From positions 1-64,000 of the forward strand of contig WEDG01000776.1 of NCBI GenBank assembly GCA_017591395.1: DNA of 64,000 nt, written 5' to 3'. The stretch comes from Schistocephalus solidus (lineage: Eukaryota > Platyhelminthes > Cestoda > Diphyllobothriidea > Diphyllobothriidae). The position numbers and the translations under genes are program-made. Of this stretch, positions 36,301 through 48,495 are shown one piece after another. Every line of letters starts with the position of its first letter. The first letter of the stretch is position 1. The notes under the pieces are model-generated. The model ran no database searches. It was given only the letters and a program-made list of their open reading frames with translations, and was not told the origin of the DNA.

Positions 36301-39300
36301 TACATTGCGTTTTTAAACTATTTGCAGATAATTGCACAGTCAGAAATCAAATATGCTTGACTAGTTATCATTTTAGTGAGTTTAAATGTTCCGTCGTCAT
36401 GAGCACCAGACGCAGAGATGGTGGAAACAGAATTTCAACGTGTTTCAAATTCCCTATGAATAACTTTGAACCTAGCACCATGTGTGTAGTTATGATTTCC
36501 TTGTTAAAAATATAATTACATCCAAACATATGAGCTGCTAATATGTCGTTTACTGTTTAATACGTCGATGCACCTTTTGCTAAGTAAGTTTACATTCATG
36601 TTTATAACCAAAAGTAAAGAAAGTGAGCATTTTGCCTGCGTGAGGAAACTGTATCACATAACTGAGGCTAAATTTCCATTTCACTCGAAAATGGAAACAT
36701 TACATACGGGCGTTCTGACTTGGAATTTGGAGCGCGGATTTATGAAGCACAATTTACTAATTTACACGTATCATATGCTCATGAACTTCTCAAAACAAAT
36801 GACATCAGCCCACCTCTTTCAAAACCCAAACAAAAAAATTAATAAGCAATTTTCTAAAGGTTTATTACATTGTAAAGTAACAAATAGACTTAAAAGCCCT
36901 CTCTTGTCTGGAAGTCGCGTAGCTCACACCGTTAAAGTATGCAATTTTTACTCTGGAAGGTGTAAATATTACTCTCTATTTTGCTTAACTAATAAAATTG
37001 CTTCGTCTTTTCCCCACAGTTGTCCATGGCAGCCTATGCAGCATCCAATTTGCGTCATATAATAAGAGTTATGCTGGGGAATCCCCAGGATGAGTAACCG
37101 ACTTCAAATAAACGTATCCTAGCAAATGGTACTTCGTACTTTGACATGCCACTTGAAACTCACATTGTCACTGCTTCTGGAACGCATCCTTTTTCTTCGG
37201 GCAATCAGAAATTTAACCAAACAAGTTGCTAAAGTGTCCTTACATTTTAAAGTAATAAATTGACTTAAAAGCCCTTTCGTGTCTGGAATTCGCGTTGCTC
37301 ACACCATTAGAGTATGTACTTTTAACTCTAGTAGGTGCGACTTACTCTGAAGATTGGTTCGAGAGAGACTCCAAAAAGTCAGGCTAATAAAGCTTTTGTT
37401 CCGGTGATCGTGGCTCCTTCTTCATGTAACTAATAATTGCGCTTTTGGTTAAGTAATAAAATCCCTTTGTCTTTTTCACTTCTTCGATCTCCGATGGAAT
37501 TACCGAACGCAACTTCATTGGCGATAGATTTAAGTCAATGTTTGACAATTATTTCCCATTATTATTGTATTTTACCTTTTTATGCATCATTTGCTTACAA
37601 AAGAGCCAACAGCGTGCGGCTCTGCCGTGTGTATATTAGGCAGGCACGTATTCATCATTATAGTGCGTGTGTGTAGTGACACTTTAACGTTGAACTTCTG
37701 AGAATCTCGCGTGTGATTTCACCCGAGCCAGGAACAACGGGAATGAGAATGATTTTTGACTAAACTTCCAGAGGGATATAAAGACAATTGAAATGATAGG
37801 TATAACTCTCAGTAAATACGCGTTCGGCCAAAAGAGAGATTTGAATGATATAAATGAACCACTCTGGGGTATTCGTTCACGTTTCATTCCTCTCACATGG
37901 AGATACCCGTACATTTGACAAGTGCTAATAAGCAGAGCTCTGAATTGATCTAATTCTTCGAGTAGATAGTTCACGAATAATTCACATATATCACTTGTAT
38001 CCTTTAACCTATTACCCAAAAACCTTTGGTAATTTATTCAAGCTTTGAACTAACCATTGTCGAAGGATATCCTTACTACTCTATGAAACAGAAAATTCAG
38101 ACTGTTACGTACATTTTCAGCTGCACCGGCCTTGCAGGCGGCTATAGAAACTCCGACGATTGCGTTGGCACCGAGTTTACCTAAAAGTTGGTAATGCAGT
38201 TTTGCAGTTTAACATAAATGACATATTTCAAAATAAAGGAAATTAAAAATGAATGTGCCTAGGCACAAGGCAAGCCGGTTTAATATTCAAATAGTTTAGA
38301 ATGTGCATTAAACTGAAACGAGGTAGTGAGGCACTTCTATATAGGTGCAAAATAGGAAATCGTTTTAAGTTTAAAATGATGTTGAGTCGAAGGTTGGTCT
38401 TCATTTTCTCTTAAAACATTTCATTTCACGGTTACCGCTCGTTCTGATATTCTCTGACCTAGACATAAAATTACTGAGAAGGATTTGCAGTGGAATCGCA
38501 ACATTAGCCGCCTTCAAATAAAGGTTCATTCGAGGCTGCGAATACCGGTTGCCAATTAAAGATGGCTTAAAACAAACTAGTCTAAATCAAAATAAAAGTC
38601 AGATTTATGAATTAACTTTTATTTTTTTGCTATATTGCTTTTATCACTCGTTTTTGAGCAGGTTTTGATGCCACGACTTCCAATTCAATCCTCCAGAAAG
38701 ACGCAAATTATTAAAAAAACTCAAAATATTGGACACAACGTCCAACCTCCACCAGACCAGAGAAATGCTAAGACAAAAAAGTAAGGCATACCCAATTGAA
38801 AACGTTGAACATTTTAAATAGGTACAACTTTTAAGCTCAGTTGTGCAAGTCTTTATATTTTCCATTGAAAAATATAAGCCTGACAGCCTAGATTGTATGC
38901 ACGAGACAAGGTTGTATGCAGTACGTATAACAATTTTCAGTTGTACTAGGGTTGCACATTACAGGAATCTTCTTTTATTTTCGAAAATCGTTGTATTATA
39001 TCGGAGCCCCAAAGGCATGCCTCAAAAATTTGCTTTGGCAACCATTAACTCCGCGTTTTTTTTTAAAAAACTTCATGCAAATTCCCTTGGTGCCTAAAAT
39101 TTTGCACCTATTTTATATTCTGTAGCTTCTGTGTTATTCGGGGGTTTTCACCCCAAGAAGTCGTATGCACTATCACATCTCCGAATAAATTCCAAAGTTT
39201 TCCTGAATTATTTCACGCCCCGTAACCGTGAAGCCGTCCAACGGATAAAAAAGCTGACAACCAAATAATTGAACCGAAACACTTACACTTATTTTCGGTT

Positions 39301-41517
39301 CCGTCAAGGGTCTTTGTCATAATTTCATCGATCTCAGTCTGTTGGGTAACAGTCAGGCTCTGGTTCATCAAAGCGGGCGCAATGATTCTGTTGACATTAG
39401 AAACCGCTCTGGACACTCCTTTGCCCATGTATGCACTTTGGTTATCGTCGCGAAGCTCAACTGCCTCAAAGATGCCTGTAGAGGCGCCACTTGGAACCGC
39501 CGCTCGGAATAAACCTGGAAAATTTAGATTTCAATCAGTAAATATAAAACCTCATCCAGACTTCAGCTGCCGAGGTGTTTCGCACACAAAGCGTTGCAAG
39601 CCAAGTGGCTTTTGGGTGGCTTTTTAAGCTTAAACTTAATGCACGGGATTGCAACTACTAGATTTCAATGGTAACACTATGGTTTACGAATATTCCGTCG
39701 GACAGGCTTCCTTACCCATGGAGAAAAGGGAGATTCAACTTACAGCAAACTGTACTACAATCAGAGCAAGCTCATACTTAAACTAAAGGAGGTAAGGACT
39801 ATTTATGTGGCCCATTAAAACAGAATTTGTAAATATGAATGCCCCGTCAAGTAATAAACGTGGCACTGTGCATAATTCTATGAAGGTCACATGGTCCCCT
39901 GTTCATATCATAACACCAGCTTTATCATCAACTTCATCAGTAGCACTACTCAAGACCTTGACTATAGAGTCGACACTAACTCCAATTATAGCCGTTAACT
40001 CAATCCGAGCTTACCTCAACCTTAAACCTAGCTCTAAATTTAACTCTAACCATAACCACAAACTTCACCTTATTTGTCCTGGAATTTGATGCAAAAACAC
40101 CTACATTACGGGTGGTTTCTGTTCTCATATCCTGTTTATGGGGGGCATATAAGTCCTCCTTACCAGAAAGGATTCGCCGAGGTATATTTATTTGAAATAG
40201 GATGTTTGAGGGGAGATTTAGGCTACTCATCCCAACCCTACGCACACTTCGCATTCTATGGCACACATCATCGATCTGCATGCTGCCACAACCGTAGGGA
40301 TGAATCAAATTCCCGTTTCATTGTGAACTGCAGTACCTCGTCCTCGCCAACCACTATGATCATTGTTGATCTCGCTTTTTTCCCATCTTCACTATCTCAT
40401 ATTGAGGTGGATCACAAAACCATATCCGGGGAGACAATTTTATCCACGAGCCTTATTTGAAAGGAGACGAGCGCCGCAGTGGAAACTAATCGCTGAGTTA
40501 AGGCTAGGGAACTTATGACGAGGCATTCCGTAATTGGAGGAGTACTTCGCCTTGATCCCCACTTCCAGGACTGACTCAACTATCCGCCGGCAAATAATAC
40601 GGCTAAAACTACCGCTCTTCTCAATAGGAGACGTTGGTGATGTTTACCGACTTCAATGCAACAGTCAGAGCACCCTGCCGACGATTGCTCATGCGAATCC
40701 GTTTGAGGATTAGACTAAAATTATAAGGTAGCAACCCATTCCGTGAATGAGACACACCTTAAAATCTGCTGCCGTTGAGATTATGGATCTAGGCACTCAT
40801 TACATAGCAGAGTAGATGCACCAAGCCTGGGTGTCCACTGATGGCTCAGTCAATCGCCAAATAAACGTACCTCCCGTGTCTGGCTTTGAGATCCCTTTCA
40901 ACATGAAAAAAGAGGGATCATGGATGATAGTCGCCACCGGCGAGGACCGGCTGACGCTGTCAAAGTGAAACAGCAATTCAATTAAGCCAAACAGTTGGTC
41001 CTATGCAGCAGCCAATGAGCGTCATATAATAAGCGTTATACAGAGGACCCCCTAATGTGGGTAACCCCCTCAAATAAACGTTTCTCAGCGAATGTTAATT
41101 CGTCCTTTTACATGTCACTTGAAACTCACATCGTCAATACTTCTGGAACGCAGCCTGTTACTTCGGGCAATGAGACGGGAATTCTTTCATCAGATGTTAC
41201 TCACTGTCAAGGTCAATAATTTACGGATATAAAAATTACTTTCCAAGGGTGAATCAGTAGGTTGCGCTGGAGATTTTGAATAAATTACACCTGGCAGCTC
41301 ACCCAAATTGTCCACTGCAAGTGTTACAGTACACTATGCTCTATATCGTTATTGCTCTTGTTTGGACAAATATGTAACTCAAAGAATATATTTAAAAAAT
41401 CCCTTCATAGAACAGGTAATTTTTTTACATACCTTTTGCCGTTGTCAAGTCTACTTCGACGGTTGGATTTCCGCGACTGTCAAATATCTGTCGGGCATGT
41501 ATGCTAGTTATCGCCAT
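29953..41517 (-). CDS. ENO: enolase (2-phospho-D-glycerate hydro-lyase), six coding exons
   Basis: A cytosolic glycolytic enzyme that converts 2-phosphoglycerate to phosphoenolpyruvate as a Mg2+-dependent homodimer. The coding exons are 41433-41517, 39287-39514, 38113-38180, 35792-36080, 30443-30720 and 29953-30315, joined on the minus strand. They total 1311 nt, or 436 codons plus stop, against about 433-436 in animal enolases. All introns are GT-AG and all junctions keep phase. Residues seen: the SGAST loop (about 37-41), His159, Glu168, Glu211, metal ligands Asp246, Glu295 and Asp320, Lys345 in [17 protein letters not shown] (372-377), and Lys396. It therefore looks functional. The start is the only ATG before [16 protein letters not shown]. 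The C-terminus (LFQNKWSV) differs from the usual FR-P-like end. Introns are 1918, 1106, 2032, 5071 and 127 bp, several loaded with repeats. Confidence 0.96.
30443..30720 (-). CDS. ENO: enolase coding exon 5
   Basis: Residues 224-316. It carries two of the three Mg2+ ligands, Asp246 in [11 protein letters not shown] and Glu295 in [11 protein letters not shown]. The donor GTGAAC is weaker than consensus, but the only solution that keeps phase with exon 6. Confidence 0.95.
31303..31445 (+). repeat. diverged SINE-2 / LINE-C tail in enolase intron 4
   Basis: Blocks CCGCCTCCGGT, GAGCCCAGGTGGGTGAGGG, AGAGAGTGAGGTAAATGC, CGCAAGTCTATTATCACT and AGTCACCTTCCCTG follow the order of the 7.3-kb SINE-2. 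The diagnostic final block is not recognisable. It lies opposite to the direction of enolase transcription. Confidence 0.65.
32554..32603. repeat. (GAA)n microsatellite
   Basis: About 16 GAA units inside enolase intron 4. The plus-strand poly-Glu frame across it is an artefact of the repeat. Confidence 0.97.
32670..32790 (+). ncRNA. hammerhead-ribozyme-like motif, Penelope-type repeat end
   Basis: CTGACGA at 32709-32715 matches the hammerhead core CUGANGA. A stem-loop follows (GGTTC / GAATC around TAGCAG), then GAAA at 32735-32738, then ACGT (32738-32741), which can pair with ACGT at 32752-32755. GATGCTG at 32699-32705 can pair, with one bulge, with CAGCGATC at 32764-32771. Penelope-like elements are known to carry such ribozymes in their terminal repeats. 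The base pairs next to the core in stem I do not form, so this copy may be inactive or the fold wrong. Confidence 0.35.
35792..36080 (-). CDS. ENO: enolase coding exon 4
   Basis: Residues 128-223 plus one base: [14 protein letters not shown], the NGGRHAGN motif with His159, MQEFMILP with Glu168, and GDEGGFAPN with Glu211 (a catalytic acid/base residue). The acceptor is AAATAG and the donor GTAAGT. Confidence 0.96.
36081..38112 (-). other. enolase intron 3 with diverged internal repeats
   Basis: 36850-36975 and 37228-37353 are diverged copies of one unit (AAAGTAA-AA-TGACTTAAAAGC, GTCTGGAA-TCGCGT, CTCACACC). 37028-37210 is shared with intron 1 at 40998-41190. No coding exon is seen inside. Confidence 0.7.
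37028..37210 (+). repeat. dispersed repeat, copy in enolase intron 3
   Basis: Shares CGTCATATAATAAG, CAAATAAACGT, CACTTGAAACTCACAT, TTCTGGAACGCA and CTTCGGGCAAT with 40998-41190, in the same order and orientation. Confidence 0.8.
38113..38180 (-). CDS. ENO: enolase coding exon 3
   Basis: Residues 105-127 ([23 protein letters not shown]), 68 nt. The acceptor is TTTTAG and the donor GTACGT. It was found by protein continuity, since no long frame marks it. Confidence 0.93.
39287..39514 (-). CDS. ENO: enolase coding exon 2
   Basis: Residues 29-104 plus one base: [20 protein letters not shown] through LDGTENK. It contains the mobile catalytic SGAST loop. The acceptor TTCCAG lies just above 39514; the donor GTAAGT is at 39286-39281. 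Confidence 0.95.
39515..41432 (-). other. enolase intron 1
   Basis: 1.9 kb. It contains the second copy of the dispersed intronic repeat (40998-41190) and a low-complexity stretch of CTAA/CTCAACC-type words at 39980-40070. No exon recognised. Confidence 0.75.
40998..41190 (+). repeat. dispersed repeat, copy in enolase intron 1
   Basis: Partner of 37028-37210. No coding potential or terminal repeats recognised. Confidence 0.8.
41433..41517 (-). CDS. ENO: enolase coding exon 1
   Basis: Encodes residues 1-28 plus the first base of Gly29: [20 protein letters not shown] and on to LTTAK. The donor is GTATGT at 41432-41427. It is too short to stand out as an open frame. Confidence 0.93.
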
Positions 41518-41540
41518 TGCGTCTGTTATAACAGTTTAAA
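41518..41540 (-). promoter_or_regulatory. splice acceptor 5 nt upstream of enolase ATG
   Basis: On the minus strand a T-run and TGTTATAACAG end in AG (41524-41523), only five bases (ACGCA) before the ATG at 41517. This suits either a cis-intron in the 5' UTR or a spliced-leader trans-acceptor. Enolase is one of the first flatworm mRNAs reported to be trans-spliced in trematodes. No promoter can be recognised. Confidence 0.45.
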
Positions 41541-44500
41541 AAATTTGGGGTGAGATGCATGTTTACCTCAAGAAGTGTAGATTATCATAGGGTTCAAAAA
41601 GGACTTACTATACTCAGTTTGTTTTCGTTTTCTACTTTGGCCTTTTTTTACCTACAAAATGTTCACGAAGCTATAACTAGTACTGATTGTTTGGATATTT
41701 TCTTGGAAACATCACGGGGTTTATTGTGTGTTAAAAATTTCTAAACTGCGTCAAGAGGTTTGAATTGGTTTCCACAGTTGAAACAGATATTTTTGGAGTA
41801 GATGAAGAAAATAAATCTTAAACGTGAACTTTTTATATCTTTCTTAACTTTGAAGGAAATGCATATTGTTTGCAAAAGTAAAAGAGTAAGTTATGGAACA
41901 AAATATTGATATGCAATTTTGTTATTTTTATTTTGTACAATGTAATTATTGTACGCATGATCATCCTTATTTCCCTTTCGTGCAGTATGTGCTTATGAGA
42001 GATTACTAAAATATCACTGTATTATATTCTTTTAAATTTAACATCTGCTAACTTTTGTCATCCATGTTAACTTACTACTTGGTTTTGACGTGTATTCACG
42101 GCCGTTTTCACTGGTGAGATACTGTAATTAAGCAGTTTCGCAGTGTTTTAAGAAGACCAGAAATACATCTTCAATACTATGCAATAGAAGGTCGCATTGA
42201 TCCCTTCTTCATAGCACCAATTTATAATGGTTTGGGTGACGTGGACAAATTAACTCCTGCACTGGTAATTTTTTATTTGGCTTATTATTTTATTTGATTT
42301 GGTATAGCTTTATTAACTGAATATTCAATTTTGAAATTCATATGACGCAAATAGGATGTAAAACCACAATATAACGTGCACAAGTTGCAAAATGTCTTTG
42401 CTTTAACCATTTGCAATGCAAGACCAGATCAAGAGGCTTGGTACAATCCCCTGCACCGTAAGGGATCCAAAATATCTGGTACAAAAGGCTGATGATTTTA
42501 TAGCTGTCCTGGTTTTGAATTCCATTTAGGTCATGACAATTTTCAGAAATGGTTTTTAATCAAAATCGTTCAAATCAGTCAGGATGCATCTAATCTAATT
42601 AAAGAAAGAATTTTTCCTTTGACCCACTTGTGGGTCACAACTGAGTAACTGATAAAATATTTCGGCAAAATGCTGAGATATTTCTAAGCATTTAAATGAG
42701 TTGCTAAATCTAATCTGCCTGTCATGAAACGTTGGAATTCCAAGCTGATATAATGAATTAAGATCTAAACAATAAACCCGGCTCATAAATGAATGCAACG
42801 CCACTTTTAATGTGCCCTATAATGAGTTGAAAAGTAACCAGTTTGCCGAAAACAAATTGTTTGATCTCTATTCCTAATGTTGGTAGATTCACCAGTAAAA
42901 TTGATATTTTAAACAAGATACTGTAGCATACGGTTGTATTACAATTTTCTTGTCGATTTGATATCATAAGCATGCTATTACACATTAGACTTCAGAAATT
43001 TTTGGGTAGAAACTTTAAATACCCTTTCCAAGCTGGTGATTCAATATCAGGGTTTATTTTCCAACTATCATTGCGATACCTTTTTGTGTACAAACAAGAA
43101 CCTTGAATTTTGTGGCCTTCTGCCAAGGGCAACTTATACATACATATTCAGTTACAGTTAGATAAATTTTGACCAAATTATTGAAATGCAATGTTCATCG
43201 GAATTTGTATGGAGTGCAAACTTGCCTGGACAGTATGCTGTGTGTCTTTGGATTAGAAAAGAAGTTTGACCTAACTCGATGTGGGGAGCCTATGGCAAAT
43301 ATGGTCAAAAAGGTTTTTAAAACTTAAACGTAGCAAATATTTTAAGAAATAATTTATTTCTTAAATACTGGCCAGTGAATAGTACAACAAGTCATTGATC
43401 AATATTTGATGTCCCTTTACCATGCATAAGTGGACTTTCTCCAACGGCCTTGGGCACAGCATGAAATTTTTCATCTTAAACGTCCTTATGGTCCGTTTTG
43501 AGACATACCTCGTTAAGAGGATATCAAAAATATTTTGAGCAACGTGGCGCCTGGTAATACTTCAGCATATTGTGTTGTATTTTTGCGTTCTTATGATGAC
43601 AAAGACGGTTATTCTGCGTCAGAACAACCTGCCTTACGTGCATAATTACCTTTAACCTATTCTTGTTTCGCCCATAATGAAAATACCTGCCCTACATGCC
43701 ACCATGTATGATTACCTACATTGTTTCACTTCATGCCCAATCACTGACGCCTGCCCTTGCGCCAGCTAGGAATTCATCCCTCTCCAACTAAATGTCTTCA
43801 TATCGGAGCATGCGATGCTCAGGACTCTGATAAGCCTCACTTTGTCCCCTCTCAGATGAAGCGTTTTCATTAATAAATACCGTTATATTTTTTATTATAT
43901 GCAATGTTTCTTTCATGTGACTGATAAGCAAACTTATCATGTAGCGATCCAAACATGACTTAAAATTAAGCACGACTTTGCAACAAACTGATTTCATCAA
44001 CTATCTTTTCAGGTTAACCGTGATATTGTCCAGTTCGAAGTGATTATCGGCCTACTTTTCGTTCCTTTATTCAAAATTTTACACAGATAAGACTGCCAAT
44101 ATCTTGATAAGGGCTTCTGTCATGATCATTGTTACCTTTGGACTCCTTAACTTTTCTACCTGCTTCCATGTGCGGCACATGCACAAGATATTATTAATGC
44201 CAACCGCTTAAGTTGTTGCGTTCTCCCTGTATGATGTTTACTGCTCTACGTCTATCACCCTTATATGTGAACATCAAGAGGTTTTTATTGTTTATTTCAA
44301 TTTTTACCTTGCAGAGTTTTCAAAGATTTCAGCAAGGTTGTTAGGACGCGGAATATCTGTAGCTTACGATGAAATGTAATAAATATTGCATATCTTCATT
44401 CGAACGCCACCATATTTTATTAACTGCATTATTAAATCTTAAATAGCCTGTGTTATTTATTTATTAATTTCGTCTTCTATACGGGGAATATTAGTTGTTC

Positions 44501-45479
44501 TTTCCCTTAACTTGGAATTGCAGTGAATCTGATGCTTTTTAATAATTTTAAGAAAAACCTGCTAAAATATGGTTGCTCACTGAAATAATTGTTTGAAATA
44601 AATAGAAGTCAAATTTAATTGAAACAAATTGAAAAAAATGGCTAAATACTAAAAGGCAGCTTGAAGACGCCCATGTATGGGCTGTGGTTAAATGTTCAAC
44701 AATTTTTTATGTAAAAGCTATTCGGGATTAATAAAAATGATAAAAAAATAAATAAAAATTTCAGAGCTAATTTTATGCTTGAAAGTGCCATTTTCCCTTA
44801 CGTATTTGATTATAATTATTAAAAACGACAACTATTGAGATGCTTAGTTATGTTAATCTATTTTCACCCAACATAACATTCAGATTTTACCTCTAGATGA
44901 ACACAAAAGCTCGAAAGAAAAACGCTAATGCAGCTATTTCGAGTCTTAGTGAGCAAACTACACCTTGAAGCATTTCACCTACTTGAACAATAATGACGTA
45001 TTAGATATCGCGAATGTTAAATTTTGGCAATTTATTATAGGCCATTATGTGGGTAATTAAAACAAGAAAAATTTTAACGTTTAATAATGTGTATTTTGCA
45101 CTTAAATATTGTGTTTTTTTATTTTTAAGACATTATATGGCGCATATATATGTGAAGATATGATCATGCTTTATGAAACAAGGAGAAAAATATCTTCAGC
45201 GAGCATACCCATTTAAGCATTTTAGAGGACGAGTTTGGTGAACATACGCTTTAGATTACTCATAATCAGGCCTTTATAATAATATAAGGGAGGGTAGAGT
45301 AATAAACGTTTTAAAAAAGGCAGAGGCAGTGACCATACGTTTGAAAAACCCAACTTTATGCTCGCAAAATCGTTTAGAGTGGCCCTAGGTTTCCCTTGGA
45401 CGAAAACAAACTCGGCATTTGCGTTCACACCTCCTGCAACGTCATGTCACAGTAACGAAGCAGTAACCTTGATAATGGC
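41541..45479. other. unassigned AT-rich sequence upstream of enolase
   Basis: AT-rich throughout, with no conserved ORF, RNA or repeat found. Enolase 5' UTR exons or an upstream partner gene could hide here as short exons; I found none. Confidence 0.5.
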
Positions 45480-45659
45480 CGTACACCTTTTCCCTCCTCT
45501 CCCCATCCCTCGCGCCTACAGGACTAGACTATAGCTCCTGACCTCTGAACGCACTCAAATCTCTCCGTCCGCACCTTCCTCTCTACAGTTTTCTTCCCCA
45601 CCACCAAGTCTTCCTTTTTTATAAGTAACGATAACCCTAGTTTCGATACTCGAACTACG

Positions 45660-46540
45660 CTAGATGTCATATTATATAATGCTAGATCTGATTTGAATAA
45701 GATGGCGCAACTGAGAGCCAATGCTTTCGAGTTAATGCCCGATGTTTTATGTGTAACTGAATCTTGGACCCATCCCTTAATTTCCGACTCTTTGCTTGTC
45801 ATAGACCAGTACGATCTCTACCGTCAAGACCGCATTAGTAAGCGTGGTGGTGGTTGTCTTCTCTATATTAAATCTTCATTTAAGCACTTCCCTTTTTTAT
45901 CTAGATGTTACGTCATTCTCTGGTAATTACTGCTTCGCATCCATTATCCTGTCGCCCCGGCAAAAGGCGATTCTCGGATGTATTAACAACCCACCTAATT
46001 CATCATCCGATAATGATGCAAAACTTTTTGAAATTTTTAAATTGATTTTGAAGTCCAATTTTAACATTAGAGTAATCGCTGGGGACTTTAATTTTCCTGA
46101 AATTGACTGGATTTCAAATCTTGTCCACCCAGATTTCAGCCTTTCCTCGATAACATTAATTTTTCTAATTGGTCCCAGCTTGTCCGTTCTTCAACGAGAC
46201 ACAGGCATATTTTAGACCTGATTTTCACAAACGACATTGCTCCCCTCTTCGTTGATTTTAAGCAGGGTCTCTTCCAAAGTGACCATACACTAATTCACTG
46301 TTGCCTTCCGATTGTTCCATCGAAAAAGGTTAGTGCCGTTCGTACCTATCATGCTTTTGACCTCGCAGATATGAGCTTAATTAGTAACTTTTTGGACTCA
46401 TCGGACTGGCAAAATCTCTCCTCCATGAACGACGCAGCAAGTCTTTGTGACTTCGTGTCAGTCGTTTCAAATAACATCCTGGAGCTTGTGCGAACCAAAA
46501 TAGTCACCCCTACGTCTCGGAATCCTCCGTTCCTCACTTT
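45660..46540 (+). pseudogene. LINE-A endonuclease domain
   Basis: APE-type endonuclease that nicks target DNA. Visible blocks: ARSDLNKMAQLRANAFELMP, DVLCVTESW (a catalytic-Glu block), a YDLYRQDRISKRGGGCLLYI block, and the GDFNFPEIDW motif (catalytic Asp/Asn) near 46082. Frame changes occur near 45915 and 46215. Confidence 0.85.
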
Positions 46541-46543
46541 CTT

Positions 46544-48495
46544 TTGCCACGACTAAAGAAATTGAAGAAGCAGCTGAAAGATCAATATACTAGTTCATTA
46601 TCTGTACATCTAAGGATCGCAGAGATTTTTGAATTAGCCTCTAAGATTCGTCTTGCACGTGACAGACAGAGGGAATCTTGCGCACTCAGTGAGCAAACTG
46701 CAAAATCTGTTGCTCAACTGTTCCGCCGTCGATCCTCTTCTAAACGAGGTTATGAAATTCCTCCATTACTAAATGAAGACAAGAACTTCGTTCTGGAATA
46801 CTCTGACAAGGCAGAACTGTTTAGTGCGTTCTTTGCAAATCATCTTACGATGGAATCTGAACCGGTTCCGACATTTCAGGCATCCTCATTGAATGTTATC
46901 AGCACTATTGATTTCTCCTTAGAAATAATTCGTAAGCAAATAATTCGTCTGAAAAACTCGCACTCTTCGGGGACTGACGTTATTCCAAACTCAGTTATTA
47001 AGAGAGTGCCGAGCTTTCCCAGATTGCTTAGCCATGTATTCTCAGTTTATCTTTTAACGGATTCTTTCCTGACTCATGGAAGACATCTATTATTCTTCCT
47101 GTCTTCAAGTCGGTATCTCGTTCAGACGTAAATAATTATCGAGGCGTTCACAAAACCCCGGCTCTCGCAAAACTTCTTGAAAAAATTATTTTTAATCAAA
47201 TTCTCGACTTTTGCCTAGAAAATAAGCTTTTAAGCGACTCGCAATATGGTTTTCTACCTGTGAGATCATACGAAGCGTGTCACTTAGCTTTTCTTAACCT
47301 CATCACTTCCCTTCGTAACGAGCAACAGTCAGTGGTTGTGATCTACTTTGACCTGAGCAAAGCCTTTGACAAGGTACCGCACAAACGTCATCTTGTGAAA
47401 CTGGAAGCCCTCGGAATCTGGCCTCATCTCCTTGACTTCATTGGTTCCTACTTGTCTAACCGCAGCCAAAAGGTCTTAGTAGGTAATAGCTATTCGACGC
47501 CTCAGCCGATCACGAGTGGCGTTTTTCAAGGCACCGTTCTAGGTCCCCTTCTCTTCATTCTGTACATTAACGAAATTTCAAATTTACTCACAAATTCACA
47601 AAATTTCCCTTACGCTGACGATCTCAAGTGCATTTATTCATTTTCTAAAGACACTGCTAATAGTTGCGTTGACAAAATCAACACTGATCTACTTATGCTC
47701 TAACGTTGGAGCTGTACTTGGAAGATGGAATTTTCTCCATCCAAGAGCAGTTTCATGTGTTTGGCCCTGCAAAGCTTCCTGGACCCCTAGTATTTCAAAA
47801 ATAGTACACTTTTAGAACGATCAACCATAAAAGACTTAGGTCTAAGTTACACGAATAAGCTAGCATTATCGCCTCATGCAGATCGAATTTCTGCAAAGGC
47901 TGCACAGATATGTGGTTTTATATCACATAATTTCTTCCTTCCGGAAATAAAGTTAAACCTATACCGCATGTTTGTTCTTCCTATCCTCGAATACTGCTGT
48001 CCCCTATTTGGGCTGATGAACGCCTCTGACCGCAGTAAGATTGAAAAAGTTCAGAGGGTTTTTACTCGAAGACTATTTTCTCTTCCTGGATCCAGTATCT
48101 CCTATACGGATAGATGCCAGTTAGCAAACATTAAATTTCTGTGGGTTAGAAGACTTGAAGCCGGTCTCTGCTTCCTGTTTCGCGTTAACTCTAGCCCAAA
48201 TCTCCCACGAATTAACGCTCTCACTCCGGTAAATCGACCCTATGCCACTCGTAATTCCTCCATGATAATTTCACCACCCCTTTGCTCCACAACTAACCGG
48301 TCTCAGTTTTTTGCCTCCAAATATGCTTTCATATGGAATAATCTACCACTGCAAATTAGGTTGTCGTCTACATTAGCTATTTTCAAAACCAAATTACGCA
48401 AACATTTAACTTCGGAAGATATAAAGTCCTTATTGTCTCTTTCCTTCCCAAACTCGCAACTCTTGGATTTTGAAAAGGGTCCTCCTGGTATTTGA
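46544..48495 (+). pseudogene. LINE-A reverse transcriptase and C-terminal domain
   Basis: RT motifs in order: the KNSHSSGTDVIPNSVIKR region near 46950, YFDLSKAFDKVPHKRHL (motif A) near 47345, SGVFQGTVLGPLLFILYINE near 47515, and the intact catalytic FPYADDLK (YADD at 47611-47622). CAA has become TAA in LLML-stop-RWSCTWKMEF near 47701. A frameshift follows near 47800, then the C-terminal part is open from 47968 to 48495 (VLPILEYCCPLFGLM, IEKVQRVFTRRLF, FIWNNLPLQIR). Another frameshift lies near 47131. Confidence 0.9.

Noticed and set aside
36568..37062. 164-codon plus-strand frame in enolase intron 3
   Set aside because: It overlaps the diverged intronic repeats, has no domain, and lies antisense within a well-supported intron.
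45524..45802. Minus-strand frame at the LINE-A 5' end
   Set aside because: The plus strand encodes the LINE-A endonuclease there, so the minus frame is a shadow.
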